This document shows, one piece after another, positions 1 through 5,112 of a stretch of 5,112 nt of DNA. The notes beneath the pieces were generated by a model that saw only the letters and a list, made by a program, of their open reading frames with translations, was not told the DNA's origin and searched no databases. Made by a program: the position numbers and the translations under genes. The stretch lies in the NCBI GenBank assembly GCA_002299495.1, contig DBNZ01000046.1, forward strand, positions 649 to 5,760. The letters run 5' to 3'. The stretch's first letter is position 1, and every line of letters begins with the position of its first letter. Source of the DNA: Methylococcaceae bacterium UBA659. GTDB taxonomy: Bacteria > Pseudomonadota > Gammaproteobacteria > Methylococcales > Methylomonadaceae.

Positions 1-240
1 TGGCTGTGCGAAATCGTCTCGCCAGCGACCGCACAAAAGGACCGGGCGGTGAAATTGCCGCTTTATGCCCGTTACGGCGTGCCGTTTGTCTGGATCGTCG
101 ACCCGTTGGCGAGGACCTTGGAAGCCTTCGGATTGCAGCAAGGCCAGTGGCTGTTGATCGCCACGCTCAAAGATGACGACCCGGTCGCGGTGCCGCCATT
201 TGACGCGGTGACGTTTTCTTTAGCGGATTTGTGGGGTTAG
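1..240 (+). CDS. Uma2-family (DUF820) PD-(D/E)XK nuclease-like protein, 3' part only
   Basis: The reading frame is open from the first base and ends at TAG 238-240, so this is the last 79 codons of a gene that begins upstream. The GTG at 49 is an internal valine and not a start, because the family-typical residues begin before it. Visible hallmarks are the E-I-V-S-P segment (residues 4-8 of the fragment), followed by a spaced Asp and Lys (KDRAVK), then LYARYGVPFVWIVDP. This is the usual C-terminal half of the Uma2 domain, whose full length is about 180-190 residues. Uma2 proteins have a restriction-endonuclease-like fold and occur in many copies in cyanobacteria and some proteobacteria. Their biological role is poorly known, so nuclease activity is inferred from the fold. 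The stop lies 2 nt before the next gene's ATG, which suggests co-transcription with the efflux genes. The N-terminal half, including the first catalytic acid, cannot be examined here. Confidence 0.78.
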   Translation, partial: WLCEIVSPATAQKDRAVKLPLYARYGVPFVWIVDPLARTLEAFGLQQGQWLLIATLKDDDPVAVPPFDAVTFSLADLWG

Positions 241-242
241 TG

Positions 243-1193
243 ATGAAGTTGAGCTATGTATTGCCCTTTTTGTCGGCTCTAGGATTCCTGTTCGCGGCGT
301 ATACGGTCATCAGCAGCAACCAGCCGGTGCCCGTGGCCGATGCGGTGGTGGAACCGGCCTCATCGCCGTTTGAAAATTTCATTGCCGGTTCCGGCATTGT
401 CGAGGCGGAAACCCGAAATGTCGCCATCGGTACGCCATTATCGGGCATTGTCACCCGCTTAGCGGTCAAGGTCGGGCAGAACGTAAAAGCCGGGGATTTG
501 TTGTTTGCCCTAGACGACCGCGAGGCTAAGGCGGAATTAGCCGTTCGCAAGGCGGAACTTGACAAGGCGAAGACAGAGGTGAAGATTGCCCAGGCCAATT
601 TGCAAGATGCCGAATCCGTCTATCGGTTAGCGGCGGCGGTGACCGATAAACGGGCGATTAGCGGCGAAGAATTGCTAAGGCGTAGCAATGCGGTGGCCAT
701 TGCCAAGTCGCAGCTGGCAGGGGTCATGGTCTCGGTAAGACCAGCCGCAGCGGCGGTAGGCAGTGTCGAAACCACGTTAGCAAGGTTGCAGGTGCGCGCC
801 CCTATGGATGGCCAAGTGTTGCAGGCCAACATCCGGCCGGGTGAATTTGCCCAAGCCGGCGCCGTCAATACGGAGTATTTGGTGCTAGGCGATTTGGACA
901 AACTGCACGTCCGCGTCGACATCGACGAGAATGATGCCTGGCGGTTTACCGCAAACAGCGCAGCCGTCGCCCATCTCCGGGGCAACCGTGATTTTAAGGT
1001 CGATTTGCAACTGGCTTATGTCGAGCCTTATGTGGTGCCAAAGAAATCGTTGACCGGCGATAGCGACGAACGGGTGGACACCCGCGTATTGCAAGTGTTG
1101 TACCGCTTCGACCGCAAACGCTTGCCGATTTATGTCGGCCAGCAAATGGACGTGTTCATTAAAGTGGAGGACGGTGCGGAAGCACCGCTATGA
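243..1193 (+). CDS. HlyD/RND-type periplasmic adaptor (membrane fusion protein)
   Basis: This 316-residue protein is the periplasmic adaptor that joins an inner-membrane pump to an outer-membrane channel. An N-terminal hydrophobic helix (about residues 4-24) without a lipobox suggests an inner-membrane anchor. The first half of the biotinyl-lipoyl domain is at about 58-92 (GTPLSGIVTRLAVKVGQNVK, then AGDLL). A polar, Ala/Lys/Glu-rich helical hairpin follows at about 93-180. The second lipoyl half is at about 182-215 (LQVRAPMDGQVL, RPGEFA), and a beta-barrel begins with LGDLDKLHVRVDIDENDAW at 215-233. The ATG at 243 is preferred over the in-frame GTG at 231, because a GGGG run lies about 6 nt upstream of it and the GTG start would overlap the upstream gene. 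Its TGA overlaps the next gene's ATG. The adaptor fold is clear, but the family alone does not tell an RND from an ABC (MacA/DevB-like) partner. The substrate is unknown. Confidence 0.93.
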   Translation: MKLSYVLPFLSALGFLFAAYTVISSNQPVPVADAVVEPASSPFENFIAGSGIVEAETRNVAIGTPLSGIVTRLAVKVGQNVKAGDLLFALDDREAKAELAVRKAELDKAKTEVKIAQANLQDAESVYRLAAAVTDKRAISGEELLRRSNAVAIAKSQLAGVMVSVRPAAAAVGSVETTLARLQVRAPMDGQVLQANIRPGEFAQAGAVNTEYLVLGDLDKLHVRVDIDENDAWRFTANSAAVAHLRGNRDFKVDLQLAYVEPYVVPKKSLTGDSDERVDTRVLQVLYRFDRKRLPIYVGQQMDVFIKVEDGAEAPL

Positions 1194-2608
1194 AGCCAGA
1201 GTTTGTTAGCCTTGTGTTGGCGGCGTTATTGGCCGGCTGCATTAAAGCCGGCCCCGATTACCAGCCGCCAGAGATACCCGTCGCCGGACAATGGCGGACT
1301 CCACTGAAAGGTGAAAAATCCAGCCAATCCTTAAAAAATTGGTGGCGGCAGTTTAACGATGCCGAGTTAAACCGGCTCATGGCCGAGGCCATCAGCGCCA
1401 ATCTGGATTACCGGCAAGCCCTGCTTAAAATCAAAGATTTACGCACACAACGTCAAGCCATTTACGCCGCTGCCTTGCCAGATGTGGCCGGCATGGGTAT
1501 GGCCAGCCGCCGTTTCAACGCGGCATTGGGGGGCGGGCAAGCCGATGCCAACCAAGGCGGCGGTTTTGGCATAGGCCGTTTGATCAATATCTTCCAGATA
1601 GGTTTTGATGCGCGATGGGAAATTGATTTTTTTGGCGGGGTGCAACGGGCATTGGAAGCGGCCGATGCGACCATTGCAAGCGAAGAGTCCAATAGCCGCG
1701 ACCTGCAAGTCACGTTGTTGGCGGAAGTGGCCAAATACTATTTTCAACTTCGAGAAAACCAGCAATTGCTGGACATCGCCGCAGCCAACCTGGCCAGCCA
1801 ACGGGAAACCCTGGAACTGACCCAAGTGCGCCAAGCATCCGGCCTAGCGACCATGCTGGAAGTCAACCAAGCCCGGTCGCAATGGGCCGAAGTCGAAGCC
1901 CAATTGCCGTTGTACCAATCCCAGGCCGAACAAGCCATCCATGCGCTGGGCGTGCTGTTGGACAGGCAGCCTGCAGAATTGGCGGGCCGCTTGGGCCGGC
2001 ACGCCGCCATCCCGCAGCCAGCCGCTGTGTTATGGCCAGATTTGCCGTCAGATTTGCTCAAGCGTCGCCCCGACATCCGCCGCGTCGAGCGGCAACTGGC
2101 CGCAGCCACGGCTGAAATCGGGGTCGCCGCCTCGCAACAGTATCCCAAACTCAACCTGAGCGCGTTCTTAGGTCTGCAAAACATGAAAATCACCGACCTG
2201 ACGCCCATCGGCAAGTCTTGGTCAACCGCTGCCGCGCTGACTTTCCCGCTCTTTAACTGGGGAGAATTGCAAGCCAACATCGACAGCAAAAAAATTCAGG
2301 CCAAGCAACAGGCCTTAGCTTATCGGGCCACGGTATTGTCGGCATTGAAAGAAGTCGAAGATGCCCTGGTGGCCTACAACCAAGAACTCAGGCGCAAACA
2401 GTCATGGACGCAAGCCGTATCCGCCAGCCAAGACTCCGTGCAATTGGCGACGGAACGTTACGAAAAGGGCTTGACCGACTTTTTGGACGTGCTGTTAAGC
2501 CAACGCGCCCTGTTCCTGGCCCAAACCAAATTAGCCAGCAGTGAAGCCGCCGTGTCAGGCTATTTAACCGCCTTATACAAAGCCCTAGGCGGTGGCTGGC
2601 AGAATTAA
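1190..2608 (+). CDS. NodT-family outer-membrane efflux lipoprotein (TolC-like channel)
   Basis: This 472-residue protein has the normal length for the NodT/OprM family. Such proteins form trimeric barrel-and-tunnel channels in the outer membrane for tripartite exporters. The signal peptide ends in a clear lipobox, L14-A15-G16-C17, so Cys17 should be lipidated. The family N-terminal GPDYQPP motif follows. Two OEP repeats are visible. The first has long Gln/Ala-rich helices up to about residue 260. The second opens with RRPDIRRVERQLAAA (R292 onward) and IGVAASQQYPKLNLS, which are hallmark sequences, and includes FPLFNWGELQANI and a late ERYEKGLTDFLDVL segment. The ATG lies inside the ATGA overlap with the adaptor gene, which implies translational coupling. 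CGGAAG at 1177-1182 could serve as the ribosome-binding site. With the adaptor it makes two thirds of a pump. No inner-membrane component is seen downstream. Confidence 0.96.
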   Translation: MKPEFVSLVLAALLAGCIKAGPDYQPPEIPVAGQWRTPLKGEKSSQSLKNWWRQFNDAELNRLMAEAISANLDYRQALLKIKDLRTQRQAIYAAALPDVAGMGMASRRFNAALGGGQADANQGGGFGIGRLINIFQIGFDARWEIDFFGGVQRALEAADATIASEESNSRDLQVTLLAEVAKYYFQLRENQQLLDIAAANLASQRETLELTQVRQASGLATMLEVNQARSQWAEVEAQLPLYQSQAEQAIHALGVLLDRQPAELAGRLGRHAAIPQPAAVLWPDLPSDLLKRRPDIRRVERQLAAATAEIGVAASQQYPKLNLSAFLGLQNMKITDLTPIGKSWSTAAALTFPLFNWGELQANIDSKKIQAKQQALAYRATVLSALKEVEDALVAYNQELRRKQSWTQAVSASQDSVQLATERYEKGLTDFLDVLLSQRALFLAQTKLASSEAAVSGYLTALYKALGGGWQN

Positions 2609-2633
2609 GTTTGCCATTCAGGGTAAAAGAGTC

Positions 2634-2713
2634 CCGCCCCTGAGCCGAAGAGCTAAGCCTGGCGTTTTCTGGCGGCCCGAATCGCGCCGAGGGCGGCGCT
2701 CCCACAGGGGCGG
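2634..2713. repeat. GC-rich palindromic, REP-like element
   Basis: A perfect 9-bp inverted repeat (CCGCCCCTG at 2634-2642, CAGGGGCGG at 2705-2713) bounds this segment. Inside it, GCGCCG at 2684-2689 and CGGCGC at 2694-2699 form a 6-bp stem with an AGGG loop. Read on the - strand, GTGGGAGCGCCG...CGGCGCGAT resembles the general layout of the REP sequences found between genes in Pseudomonas and related bacteria. That likeness is recalled, not searched. Only one copy is present in the window, so dispersal in the genome is unproven. It could instead be an unusual terminator region or a bidirectional hairpin. Confidence 0.5.
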
Positions 2714-2880
2714 CTTGTGTAGATACTTATGCTCTGGGAAAAAGGGCTTATGCAGCGCTTACCTAAGGCTAAAGCTGGGTTGGGAATGTTACACTAGGGG
2801 TCGATTTAGGCGGGTTTGTTGGTTAGCCGTAGTATAGAAGGGTAAGAAAAAAGAGTATAAACCGCTTAAAATAGCCAATG

Positions 2881-2910
2881 TTGGTTGGGGTTTTTGTTCG
2901 GTAATATAAA
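2881..2910 (+). promoter_or_regulatory. Weak candidate sigma70 promoter for the L,D-transpeptidase gene
   Basis: TTGGTT at 2881-2886 could be a -35 box. TATAAA at 2905-2910 would then be the -10 (18-nt spacer); TAATAT at 2902-2907 is the alternative (15-nt spacer). Transcription would start about 60-65 nt upstream of the ATG at 2982. The -35 match is modest and the region is AT-rich, so chance matches are likely. Confidence 0.25.
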
Positions 2911-2971
2911 TCCGGTCGCCCTCGTATTTAAGCCAGTCTGTACACATTAATTAAATCACCTAATTGGGTGT

Positions 2972-2977
2972 GAGGGG
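2972..2977 (+). promoter_or_regulatory. Ribosome-binding site that decides the transpeptidase start
   Basis: GAGGGG lies 4 nt upstream of the ATG at 2982 (6 nt when measured from its GAGG core). It supports that start over the in-frame TTG at 2964, which would place the site inside the gene, and over the second ATG at 2988, which gives a longer spacing. Confidence 0.7.
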
Positions 2978-2981
2978 TTCG

Positions 2982-4478
2982 ATGAAAATGGCCACTTATC
3001 TGGGTGCGGTGAAACCGCTTATCTTTTTGCTGACAGCGGCGGCCATGGCCTTGTTGGCGGTCGAAGCCCATGCGGGCGAAACTTTTCTCAACCAAACCCT
3101 GTTTCCCTACGGGTTCTCCATGACATCCTTGCAAGGCGGCAACGAGGTCGACCCGCGCAAAACCATCACCCTAGAGGCGGTGGGTCTAGCTACCCGCTTG
3201 TCCCAAGTCGAGCTGATTGACGGCACGGGAAAAGTCCTGTTTGAGGCGAAGCATAAAACCAGCGTCAACCTGCCCACCCCCTTAGCCTTCGGAACCGGCT
3301 ATACGATCAAAGTGACGGCCGGACGGTCTTGGTTCGGCCAGTCCCTGACCCGCGAAATTAATTTCACGACGGTTGCCGTGCCAACATTGGAAGGCCCCAA
3401 ACTTAGGGTGTTAGGTCCTGACGCATCGGTAACCTTGCATTTTGACCGGCCTGTGAGCGAAGTGCAGGCCACGGGCAAGCTGACGTTGAGCGCGGAACCC
3501 GATGCCACCGGCCGGAACATCCGGTTGCTGGCCAGTCACTATGGGCCAGACCGTCGCTATGCGGTTCGGTTGCGCTATAAGACCGCCACCGGCGTACCCC
3601 TGCCGCCGCTAAACCTGGAATTAAAAACCCCGCCACCTCTTATCGCCGAGACCAATGTCCGGGGATTGACCAATTTAGGCCTAGTGTTGCCCTTGCAAGT
3701 GACTTTTAGCGAACCCTTAGCAGACCGCGGCGACGCGGCAGGCAATCTCCGGGTGCAGGTCCAGAATGGCGATCGTGTCCCCGGAAAATGGCGCTGGATT
3801 GCGGATCGCAAGCTTAGATTTACCCCCGATCCCGCATGGCCCGCATCCAGCACGATTGCAGTGAGTGCCGATGTTCATAAGTTAAAAAGTGAACGGGGCG
3901 GTATGCTGGGGCAAGCCCTGATTGAGCAATTCAGCACAGGTACGAACCGGAAGCTTTTCGTATACCTTGACAGCCAGCGGGTTCAGGCGGTGGAAAATGG
4001 CCGGGTGATACGCACTTTCAGGGTCAGCACCGGCAAAAACAAAACCCCCACGGCGACAGGTTCTTTTTATATCTATGACCGCTACCGCCACAAGACCATG
4101 CGTAGCGATGTCGGCCGCGGGCAGCGCGGTTACTATGAGGTGAAAGATGTCCCTTATACCCAGTTCTTCCATAAAGACTATGCCTTCCATGGCGCGTTTT
4201 GGCACAATAGTTTTGGCCATCCCGCCAGCCATGGTTGCGTCAACATGGCCACCAAAGATAAAAATAAGCAATGGCCCAATGTCTCCGAAGATGCCGGATG
4301 GTTATACCGTTGGGCGGCGCTGGGTGTGCCGGTGACGGTGATGGGGAAGGCGCCCGTGTCGGCCCAGGCCACTAAAAAGACCGCCGCAGCGGACGAAATC
4401 GCAAAGCAGCAGACCCCCCTGACCGACTCAGGCGGGTTCAAACCAAGGCCTTCTGATAGCGCAATTGCGGCCAGGTAG
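2982..4478 (+). CDS. Secreted L,D-transpeptidase (YkuD domain) with Ig-like domains
   Basis: This 498-residue protein probably acts on peptidoglycan in the periplasm, forming 3-3 cross-links or attaching proteins to the stem peptide. The sequence does not tell which. A signal peptide (basic start, hydrophobic core about 12-27) ends in AHA, with likely cleavage after Ala31. Residues of about 40-135 and 140-320 look beta-rich, with Ig-like (SbsA/Big_5-type) character, for example LQVTFSEPLADRGDA and a following W-K-W-x-x-DRKLRFTP pattern. The YkuD domain spans about 324-453 (KLFVYLDSQRVQAVENGRVI onward). Its active site is intact: His403-Gly404, then Ser416-His417-Gly418-Cys419-Val-Asn, with Cys419 the nucleophile. 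An unusual polar stretch (TKDKNKQWPN) follows the active site. The last 45 residues are a low-complexity Ala/Lys/Pro tail. The gene is probably monocistronic. The catalytic assignment is strong, but the Ig-domain boundaries are approximate. Confidence 0.95.
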   Translation: MKMATYLGAVKPLIFLLTAAAMALLAVEAHAGETFLNQTLFPYGFSMTSLQGGNEVDPRKTITLEAVGLATRLSQVELIDGTGKVLFEAKHKTSVNLPTPLAFGTGYTIKVTAGRSWFGQSLTREINFTTVAVPTLEGPKLRVLGPDASVTLHFDRPVSEVQATGKLTLSAEPDATGRNIRLLASHYGPDRRYAVRLRYKTATGVPLPPLNLELKTPPPLIAETNVRGLTNLGLVLPLQVTFSEPLADRGDAAGNLRVQVQNGDRVPGKWRWIADRKLRFTPDPAWPASSTIAVSADVHKLKSERGGMLGQALIEQFSTGTNRKLFVYLDSQRVQAVENGRVIRTFRVSTGKNKTPTATGSFYIYDRYRHKTMRSDVGRGQRGYYEVKDVPYTQFFHKDYAFHGAFWHNSFGHPASHGCVNMATKDKNKQWPNVSEDAGWLYRWAALGVPVTVMGKAPVSAQATKKTAAADEIAKQQTPLTDSGGFKPRPSDSAIAAR

Positions 4479-4485
4479 GCGACTC

Positions 4486-4629
4486 TTAACGCCGGTGCTG
4501 CCATTTATGCGCTGTCTTAGGGTTAATGTTGTACCGCGACGCTAGCTTTGCGAGGCTCTCTTCAGCGTTTTGTATTTTTTCTTGGACAGCGTGCCTGGTC
4601 GTGGCGGTTCCGTGTCGTATTTGTCCCAT
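4486..4629 (-). pseudogene. Truncated IS481-like transposase, N-terminal helix-turn-helix only
   Basis: On the - strand an ATG at 4629-4627 opens a 47-codon frame ending in TAA at 4488-4486. It begins MGQIRHGTATTRHAVQEKIQ and continues to LASRYNINPKTAHKWQHRR. This closely matches, from memory, the start of IS481-family transposases (MGQ-x-x-H-G-x-ATTTHA ... INPKTVAKWRKR), which is the DNA-binding helix-turn-helix. The catalytic DDE core should follow for some 250-300 residues and is absent. Past the stop, no frame continues the match and the sequence runs into the transpeptidase gene. The 5' end looks intact, with AAGGAG at 4643-4638, 8 nt before the ATG. A deletion remnant of an insertion sequence is the best reading. 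A small stand-alone DNA-binding protein is possible but less likely. The fragment converges on the transpeptidase gene, with only 7 nt between the stop codons. Confidence 0.75.
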
Positions 4630-4637
4630 TGCTTTTG

Positions 4638-4654
4638 CTCCTTAAGTGCAGGAG
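4638..4654 (-). promoter_or_regulatory. Hairpin masking the transposase ribosome-binding site
   Basis: Read on the - strand, CTCCT (4654-4650 complement) and AGGAG (4642-4638 complement) form a 5-bp stem with a 7-nt loop. AGGAG is the core of the ribosome-binding site 8 nt before the transposase ATG, so folding would hide it. Insertion sequences such as IS10 and IS50 are known to mask this site in transcripts entering from outside. A role here is inferred, and the stem is short. Confidence 0.4.
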
Positions 4655-4713
4655 GTTTTAATCTATTTATATGTGAGACTCAATAAGTAGATTCTAAGTA
4701 TTAAAAATAGCGA

Positions 4714-4741
4714 TTGCCTTTTTATATGGTTGGGCTAATAT
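4714..4741 (+). promoter_or_regulatory. Sigma70 promoter of the tRNA-Ser gene
   Basis: TTGCCT (4714-4719, -35) and TAATAT (4736-4741, -10) are separated by 16 nt. Transcription should start near 4748, giving a leader of only about 5 nt before the mature tRNA end at 4753. The bases just after the -10 box (AGCCGGC, 4742-4748) are GC-rich. Such a discriminator is typical of stable-RNA promoters under stringent (ppGpp) control, so growth-rate regulation is a fair inference. Confidence 0.7.
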
Positions 4742-4752
4742 AGCCGGCTCTT

Positions 4753-4842
4753 GGAGAGCTGGCTGAGCGGTCGAAAGCGGCGGTCTTGAAAACCGTTGAA
4801 GGTTTATCCCTTCCTGGGGTTCGAATCCCTAGCTCTCCGCCA
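4753..4842 (+). tRNA. tRNA-Ser, anticodon UGA
   Basis: This 90-nt gene folds as a class II (long variable arm) serine tRNA. The acceptor stem pairs GGAGAGC (4753-4759) with GCTCTCC (4832-4838), followed by discriminator G4839 and an encoded CCA (4840-4842). The anticodon stem GCGGT/ACCGT closes the loop CTTGAAA, with anticodon TGA at 4787-4789, reading UCA and probably other UCN codons. The variable arm pairs GAAGG with CCTTC. The T arm contains the standard TTCGAAT loop (GGTTCGAATCC context). All elements are intact. It is a single gene with its own promoter and no tRNA neighbour in the window. The 3' ends of tRNA genes are common integration sites, but no integrase or duplicated 3' end is visible within the 270 nt that follow. 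Confidence 0.98.
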
Positions 4843-4873
4843 AACAAACATCTAATTAAAGCCACAACGAAGT

Positions 4874-4943
4874 GCAGGGTGCGCCCCAACATGGGGTATT
4901 TTGGGGTTTATATTTGAGAATCCCAGATGAAATACCACCCTGC
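4874..4943. repeat. Multi-segment inverted repeat downstream of tRNA-Ser
   Basis: GCAGGGTG (4874-4881) is the reverse complement of CACCCTGC (4936-4943). Inside it, GGTATTT (4895-4901) matches AAATACC (4930-4936), and TGGG (4902-4905) can pair with CCCA (4922-4925). The arms lie in the right order for one long imperfect hairpin of about 70 nt, with the small 4884-4896 hairpin as a side branch. This could be a structured RNA, a miniature mobile element or the end of an insertion sequence. Nothing in the window decides between these. Confidence 0.45.
4884..4902 (+). terminator. Possible intrinsic terminator of the tRNA-Ser transcript
   Basis: CCCCA (4884-4888) and TGGGG (4892-4896) form a 5-bp stem with a 3-nt loop, extendable by one G-T pair, followed by TATTTT (4897-4902). 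It begins about 42 nt after the tRNA 3' end. The stem is short and the T-tract is interrupted. The bases also take part in the larger inverted repeat, so this is only a candidate. Confidence 0.4.
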
Positions 4944-5112
4944 CCTTAACCGACACCGCTGGTAAAAAACCAAACTCAAAGAGCCGTATGACTGCGTAAC
5001 GTCAGTTATAAATGATGCCGTTCAAGGTCGAGATTACACCGCTATGCCTCCAATGTCCTCGCCTTAAGGCCAGCGTGCATCGGACAAGGGTCTGTCTTGG
5101 CATCGCGCCATT

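Larger units (their letters stand above)
2609..2981. other. Non-coding gap between the efflux operon and the transpeptidase gene
   Basis: There are 373 nt with no convincing gene. The first ~110 nt are GC-rich and hold a palindromic, REP-like element (2634-2713). The rest is AT-richer, with A and T tracts around 2849-2896 and a weak promoter candidate. The 8-mer TGTTGGTT occurs twice, at 2817-2824 and 2879-2886. No hairpin followed by a T-run was found that would clearly terminate the efflux operon. Confidence 0.7.
4843..5112. other. Unassigned region after the tRNA gene
   Basis: These 270 nt contain no gene that I recognise. Frames are short on both strands. The longest open tail on the + strand starts at ATG 5012 and runs off the window after 33 codons, with no familiar motif and no ribosome-binding site worth naming. 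What is visible is a terminator-like hairpin and a larger interrupted palindrome (4874-4943), plus a perfect 10-bp palindrome GCCTTAAGGC at 5061-5070. Confidence 0.6.

Noticed and set aside
231..242. GTG at 231 as the start of the adaptor gene
   Set aside because: It would overlap the Uma2 gene and add only four residues before the membrane helix. The ATG at 243 has a better placed G-rich ribosome-binding site.
2592..2837. An 81-codon + strand frame after the outer-membrane channel gene
   Set aside because: It starts inside the channel gene, its Arg/Gly-rich translation comes from the palindromic GC-rich element, and it matches no family I know. It is best explained as a chance frame.
2954..2970. 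Short CACC/GGTG inverted repeat just before the transpeptidase ribosome-binding site
   Set aside because: Only 4 bp with a 6-nt AT-rich loop, too weak to claim as an operator or translation-control hairpin.
4178..4504. 108-codon - strand frame opposite the transpeptidase 3' end
   Set aside because: It lies opposite a gene with strong family evidence, has no transposase-like or other recognisable motif, and is a shadow frame.
4650..4676. AGGAGG at 4650-4655 as a + strand ribosome-binding site
   Set aside because: The next ATG (4671) is followed at once by a stop codon and the spacing is long. The sequence is better explained as the pairing arm of the - strand hairpin.
4981..5023. Group II intron domain V-like sequence (GAGCCGTATG)
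   Set aside because: The first ten bases match the usual start of domain V, but the length to the would-be closing strand is about 43 nt and not 34, the closing strand ATGCCGTTC pairs poorly, and no reverse transcriptase is present. Probably chance.
1..5112. CRISPR array, toxin-antitoxin pair, retron or phage genes
   Set aside because: No regularly spaced repeats, no reverse transcriptase and no phage structural or integrase motifs were seen on either strand.

Overview
The window looks like chromosomal DNA from a Gram-negative bacterium, most likely a gammaproteobacterium. It encodes an envelope-spanning efflux adaptor, an outer-membrane lipoprotein channel and a periplasmic L,D-transpeptidase, and its tRNA gene has the CCA end encoded. 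Some traits (an Uma2-type gene, codon use, a GC-rich palindrome) would suit a methanotroph such as a Methylococcales member, but that is only an impression and cannot be shown from this sequence.

Positions 1-2608 carry three tightly packed + strand genes. These are the 3' end of an Uma2-family (PD-(D/E)XK nuclease-like) gene, a HlyD/RND-type periplasmic adaptor, and a NodT-type outer-membrane efflux lipoprotein. The first pair is separated by 2 nt and the second pair overlaps by 4 nt (ATGA), so they are probably co-transcribed. The adaptor and channel would form the periplasmic and outer-membrane parts of a tripartite exporter. The inner-membrane pump (RND or ABC type) is not in the window and is expected upstream.

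Positions 2609-2981 are a non-coding gap. Its first part contains a GC-rich palindromic (REP-like) element and its second part is AT-rich leader DNA, with a weak candidate promoter. It is followed at 2982-4478 by a secreted L,D-transpeptidase with Ig-like domains and an intact YkuD active site (catalytic Cys419), which acts on peptidoglycan.

Positions 4486-4629 (- strand) hold the N-terminal 47 codons of an IS481-like transposase. It is cut off after its helix-turn-helix and sits 7 nt from the transpeptidase stop codon. Its ribosome-binding site lies in a small hairpin. Next comes a tRNA-Ser(UGA) gene at 4753-4842 with a good sigma70 promoter and a GC-rich discriminator. The last 270 bases have no recognisable gene, but they contain a terminator-like hairpin nested in a 70-nt multi-segment inverted repeat.

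Most of the window is ordinary. No clearly new multi-gene system is visible. The points most worth a second look are the coupling of Uma2 to an efflux operon, the palindromic elements at 2634-2713 and 4874-4943, the extra segment after the transpeptidase active site, and the IS remnant next to the tRNA gene.
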